DNA of 7,026 nucleotides from Holophagales bacterium (GTDB lineage: Bacteria; Acidobacteriota; Holophagae; Holophagales; Holophagaceae), in the NCBI GenBank assembly GCA_031281385.1, contig JAITFL010000049.1, forward strand, positions 1 to 7,026, given 5' to 3'. Position 1 is the stretch's first letter; each line of letters opens with the position of its first letter. Shown piece after piece: positions 6,244-7,026 of this stretch. The notes below the pieces were generated by a model, which saw nothing but the letters and a program-made list of their open reading frames with translations, made no database searches and was not told the origin of the DNA. Made by a program: the position numbers and the translations under genes.

Positions 6244-6320
6244 TGGTGTGCCCAGCAGGGCTCGAACCTGCGGCCTACGGCTTAGAAGGCCGTCGCTCTA
6301 TCCAGCTGAGCTATGGGCAC
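6244..6320 (-). tRNA. tRNA-Arg (anticodon UCU)
   Basis: The minus strand from 6320 folds as a complete cloverleaf. The acceptor arms are GTGCCCA and TGGGCAC. The D arm is GCTC/GAGC with loop AGCTGGATA. The anticodon stem is ACGGC/GCCGT with loop CTTCTAA, giving anticodon TCT. The variable loop has five bases and the T arm is GCAGG/CCTGC with loop TTCGAGC. The discriminator is A and the 3' CCA is encoded (6246-6244). It reads AGA and AGG codons; AGG is used often in the genes of this window. It lies 70 nt after the MarC-family gene on the same strand and is followed by the terminator at 6146-6115. Confidence 0.97.
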
Positions 6321-6332
6321 TCGACAAATGAC

Positions 6333-6338
6333 ATTCTA
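6333..6338 (-). promoter_or_regulatory. Possible -10 element of tRNA-Arg
   Basis: The minus strand reads TAGAAT 12 bases before the tRNA 5' end. A weak -35 candidate (GCCAAT, 17-base spacer) lies upstream. The tRNA may have its own promoter rather than depend on read-through from the MarC-family gene. Confidence 0.35.
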
Positions 6339-6390
6339 CCGCAACTTGGAAAACAATTGGCAGTCAGGTACAAGTTCAGTGACAGCCCTA

Positions 6391-7026
6391 TCATAGTAGT
6401 GTCTTGATGAGGCTGCTGAGGTTTTTCCAAATTAACTGAACCCCGATGGCCAACAAAATAAAAGCCGAGATCTGCCCAATGGTCGCTTTGGCCGTCTTGC
6501 CGAGCTTGCTGAGGAATGGCCCAGAGTACCTGTAGAACACCCAGACCGTTAACGACGTGAGACCTATGCCCAAGCAGAGCCCGATGATTTGTAGGATCGA
6601 GTCAATGGCCAAGAAGTTGCCAAGGGGCGTCATGGCCAGTGTCACGGCTATGGAGCCAGGCCCTGCTGTCATGGGCATCGTCAGAGGGAAGAACACCTTG
6701 CCGGACATCACCTTTATCTCTTCCCTTTCCGACGTGGTCAGCCTGTCGTTCCTGTTGAGCATCCCCCACGCAGTGTGGAAGAGCAATATACCGCCTGCAA
6801 TGCCCATCATCTCGATGGACACGCCGAGTATCTTCAAGAGCCAGCCGCCGACCAGCAACAGAGAGGCCAGCAGGTAAAAAGTGTAGATGGCCACCTTGAA
6901 GGCGATCAAATTCCTCTGCTTGTCTGGGATCCCGTGCGTGATCTCTTGGAACACCGGGGCCATGGCCGGCGGGTTCAGGATGGGGAACAGTTGGACAAAA
7001 GCCACCAAAATGGCGGAAATCAATAT
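6391..7026 (-). CDS. MarC-family integral membrane protein (5' end at window edge)
   Basis: This is a small, very hydrophobic protein of the MarC (UPF0056) family, with about six membrane segments and no firmly established function; the name comes from an early, later disputed link to multiple antibiotic resistance. At least 210 codons are present, close to the usual 200-220. Family hallmarks are LFPILNPPAMAPVF near the N-terminus, the central GIAGGILLF segment, and TMPMTAGPGSIA, which matches the PxTAGPGxIA signature of the family. The frame stays open to the right edge: a TTG at 7023 is the first possible start seen, but the true start is probably a few codons beyond the window. It stops 70 nt upstream of tRNA-Arg on the same strand and converges with the antiporter operon. 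Confidence 0.9.
   Translation of the reverse strand: MLISAILVAFVQLFPILNPPAMAPVFQEITHGIPDKQRNLIAFKVAIYTFYLLASLLLVGGWLLKILGVSIEMMGIAGGILLFHTAWGMLNRNDRLTTSEREEIKVMSGKVFFPLTMPMTAGPGSIAVTLAMTPLGNFLAIDSILQIIGLCLGIGLTSLTVWVFYRYSGPFLSKLGKTAKATIGQISAFILLAIGVQLIWKNLSSLIKTLL

Larger units (their letters stand above)
6100..6246 (-). repeat. Two copies of a hairpin-forming module downstream of tRNA-Arg
   Basis: Read on the minus strand, each copy starts with CCA(A)TGCTATGCGGGG and ends with CTCAATTCCCCCC. The tRNA-proximal copy is 6246-6206 and its first three bases are the CCA end of the tRNA. The distal copy is 6161-6100. The outer G and C runs can pair in both. The inner sequences differ: the proximal copy holds GGTTCGCTTCG, the distal copy holds the intrinsic terminator. 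Between them lies a separate G+C-rich hairpin (6169-6187, arms GGCCGGA and TCCGGCC). Confidence 0.6.

Noticed and set aside
6244..6320. tRNA-Arg as an integration site of a mobile element
   Set aside because: No integrase gene and no second copy of the tRNA T-arm end. The repeat behind the tRNA shares only CCA with it.
1..7026. CRISPR array, insertion sequence or phage genes
   Set aside because: No regularly spaced repeats, transposase, integrase or phage protein were seen on either strand.

Overview
The window is ordinary bacterial chromosome: Shine-Dalgarno-led genes, a signal-peptide protein, a CCA-encoding tRNA and an intrinsic terminator. The genes are G+C-rich, yet ATA (Ile) and AGG (Arg) codons are common, which fits the tRNA-Arg(UCU) encoded here. 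I cannot name the lineage from sequence alone. The style of the exported protein and of the PLP enzyme loosely recalls Acidobacteriota-like Gram-negative bacteria, but this is an impression. There is no phage, transposon, CRISPR or defence gene.

Left half, minus strand (about 3074 down to the left edge): a compact three-gene cluster. A Cys/Met-metabolism PLP-dependent enzyme (cystathionine gamma-synthase/lyase type) is followed after 33 nt by the nucleotidase SurE. After another 14 nt comes a secreted, cysteine-free protein of unknown function that runs off the left end. The short gaps suggest co-transcription.

Middle: a divergent, A+T-rich intergenic region (3075-3352) carries an inverted repeat near the minus-strand cluster. 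It also carries a degenerate direct repeat that duplicates the sequence context ahead of the plus-strand genes. Two different cation/proton antiporters then lie in tandem on the plus strand, 33 nt apart. The first is CPA2-type (KefB/NapA-like, Asp-Asp motif, presumably electrogenic). The second is CPA1/NhaP-like with Ser-Asp at the usual Asn-Asp site. Together they would exchange Na+ or K+ for protons across the inner membrane.

Right: the antiporter operon converges on a minus-strand unit made of a MarC-family membrane protein (5' end cut by the window edge) and tRNA-Arg(UCU). The 206 nt between the convergent units is packed with hairpins. These include a minus-strand intrinsic terminator and a twice-repeated module whose distal copy abuts the tRNA CCA end.

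No clearly new biological system is visible. The most interesting points are the antiporter pair with divergent active-site motifs, the duplicated leader, and the duplicated hairpin module behind the tRNA.
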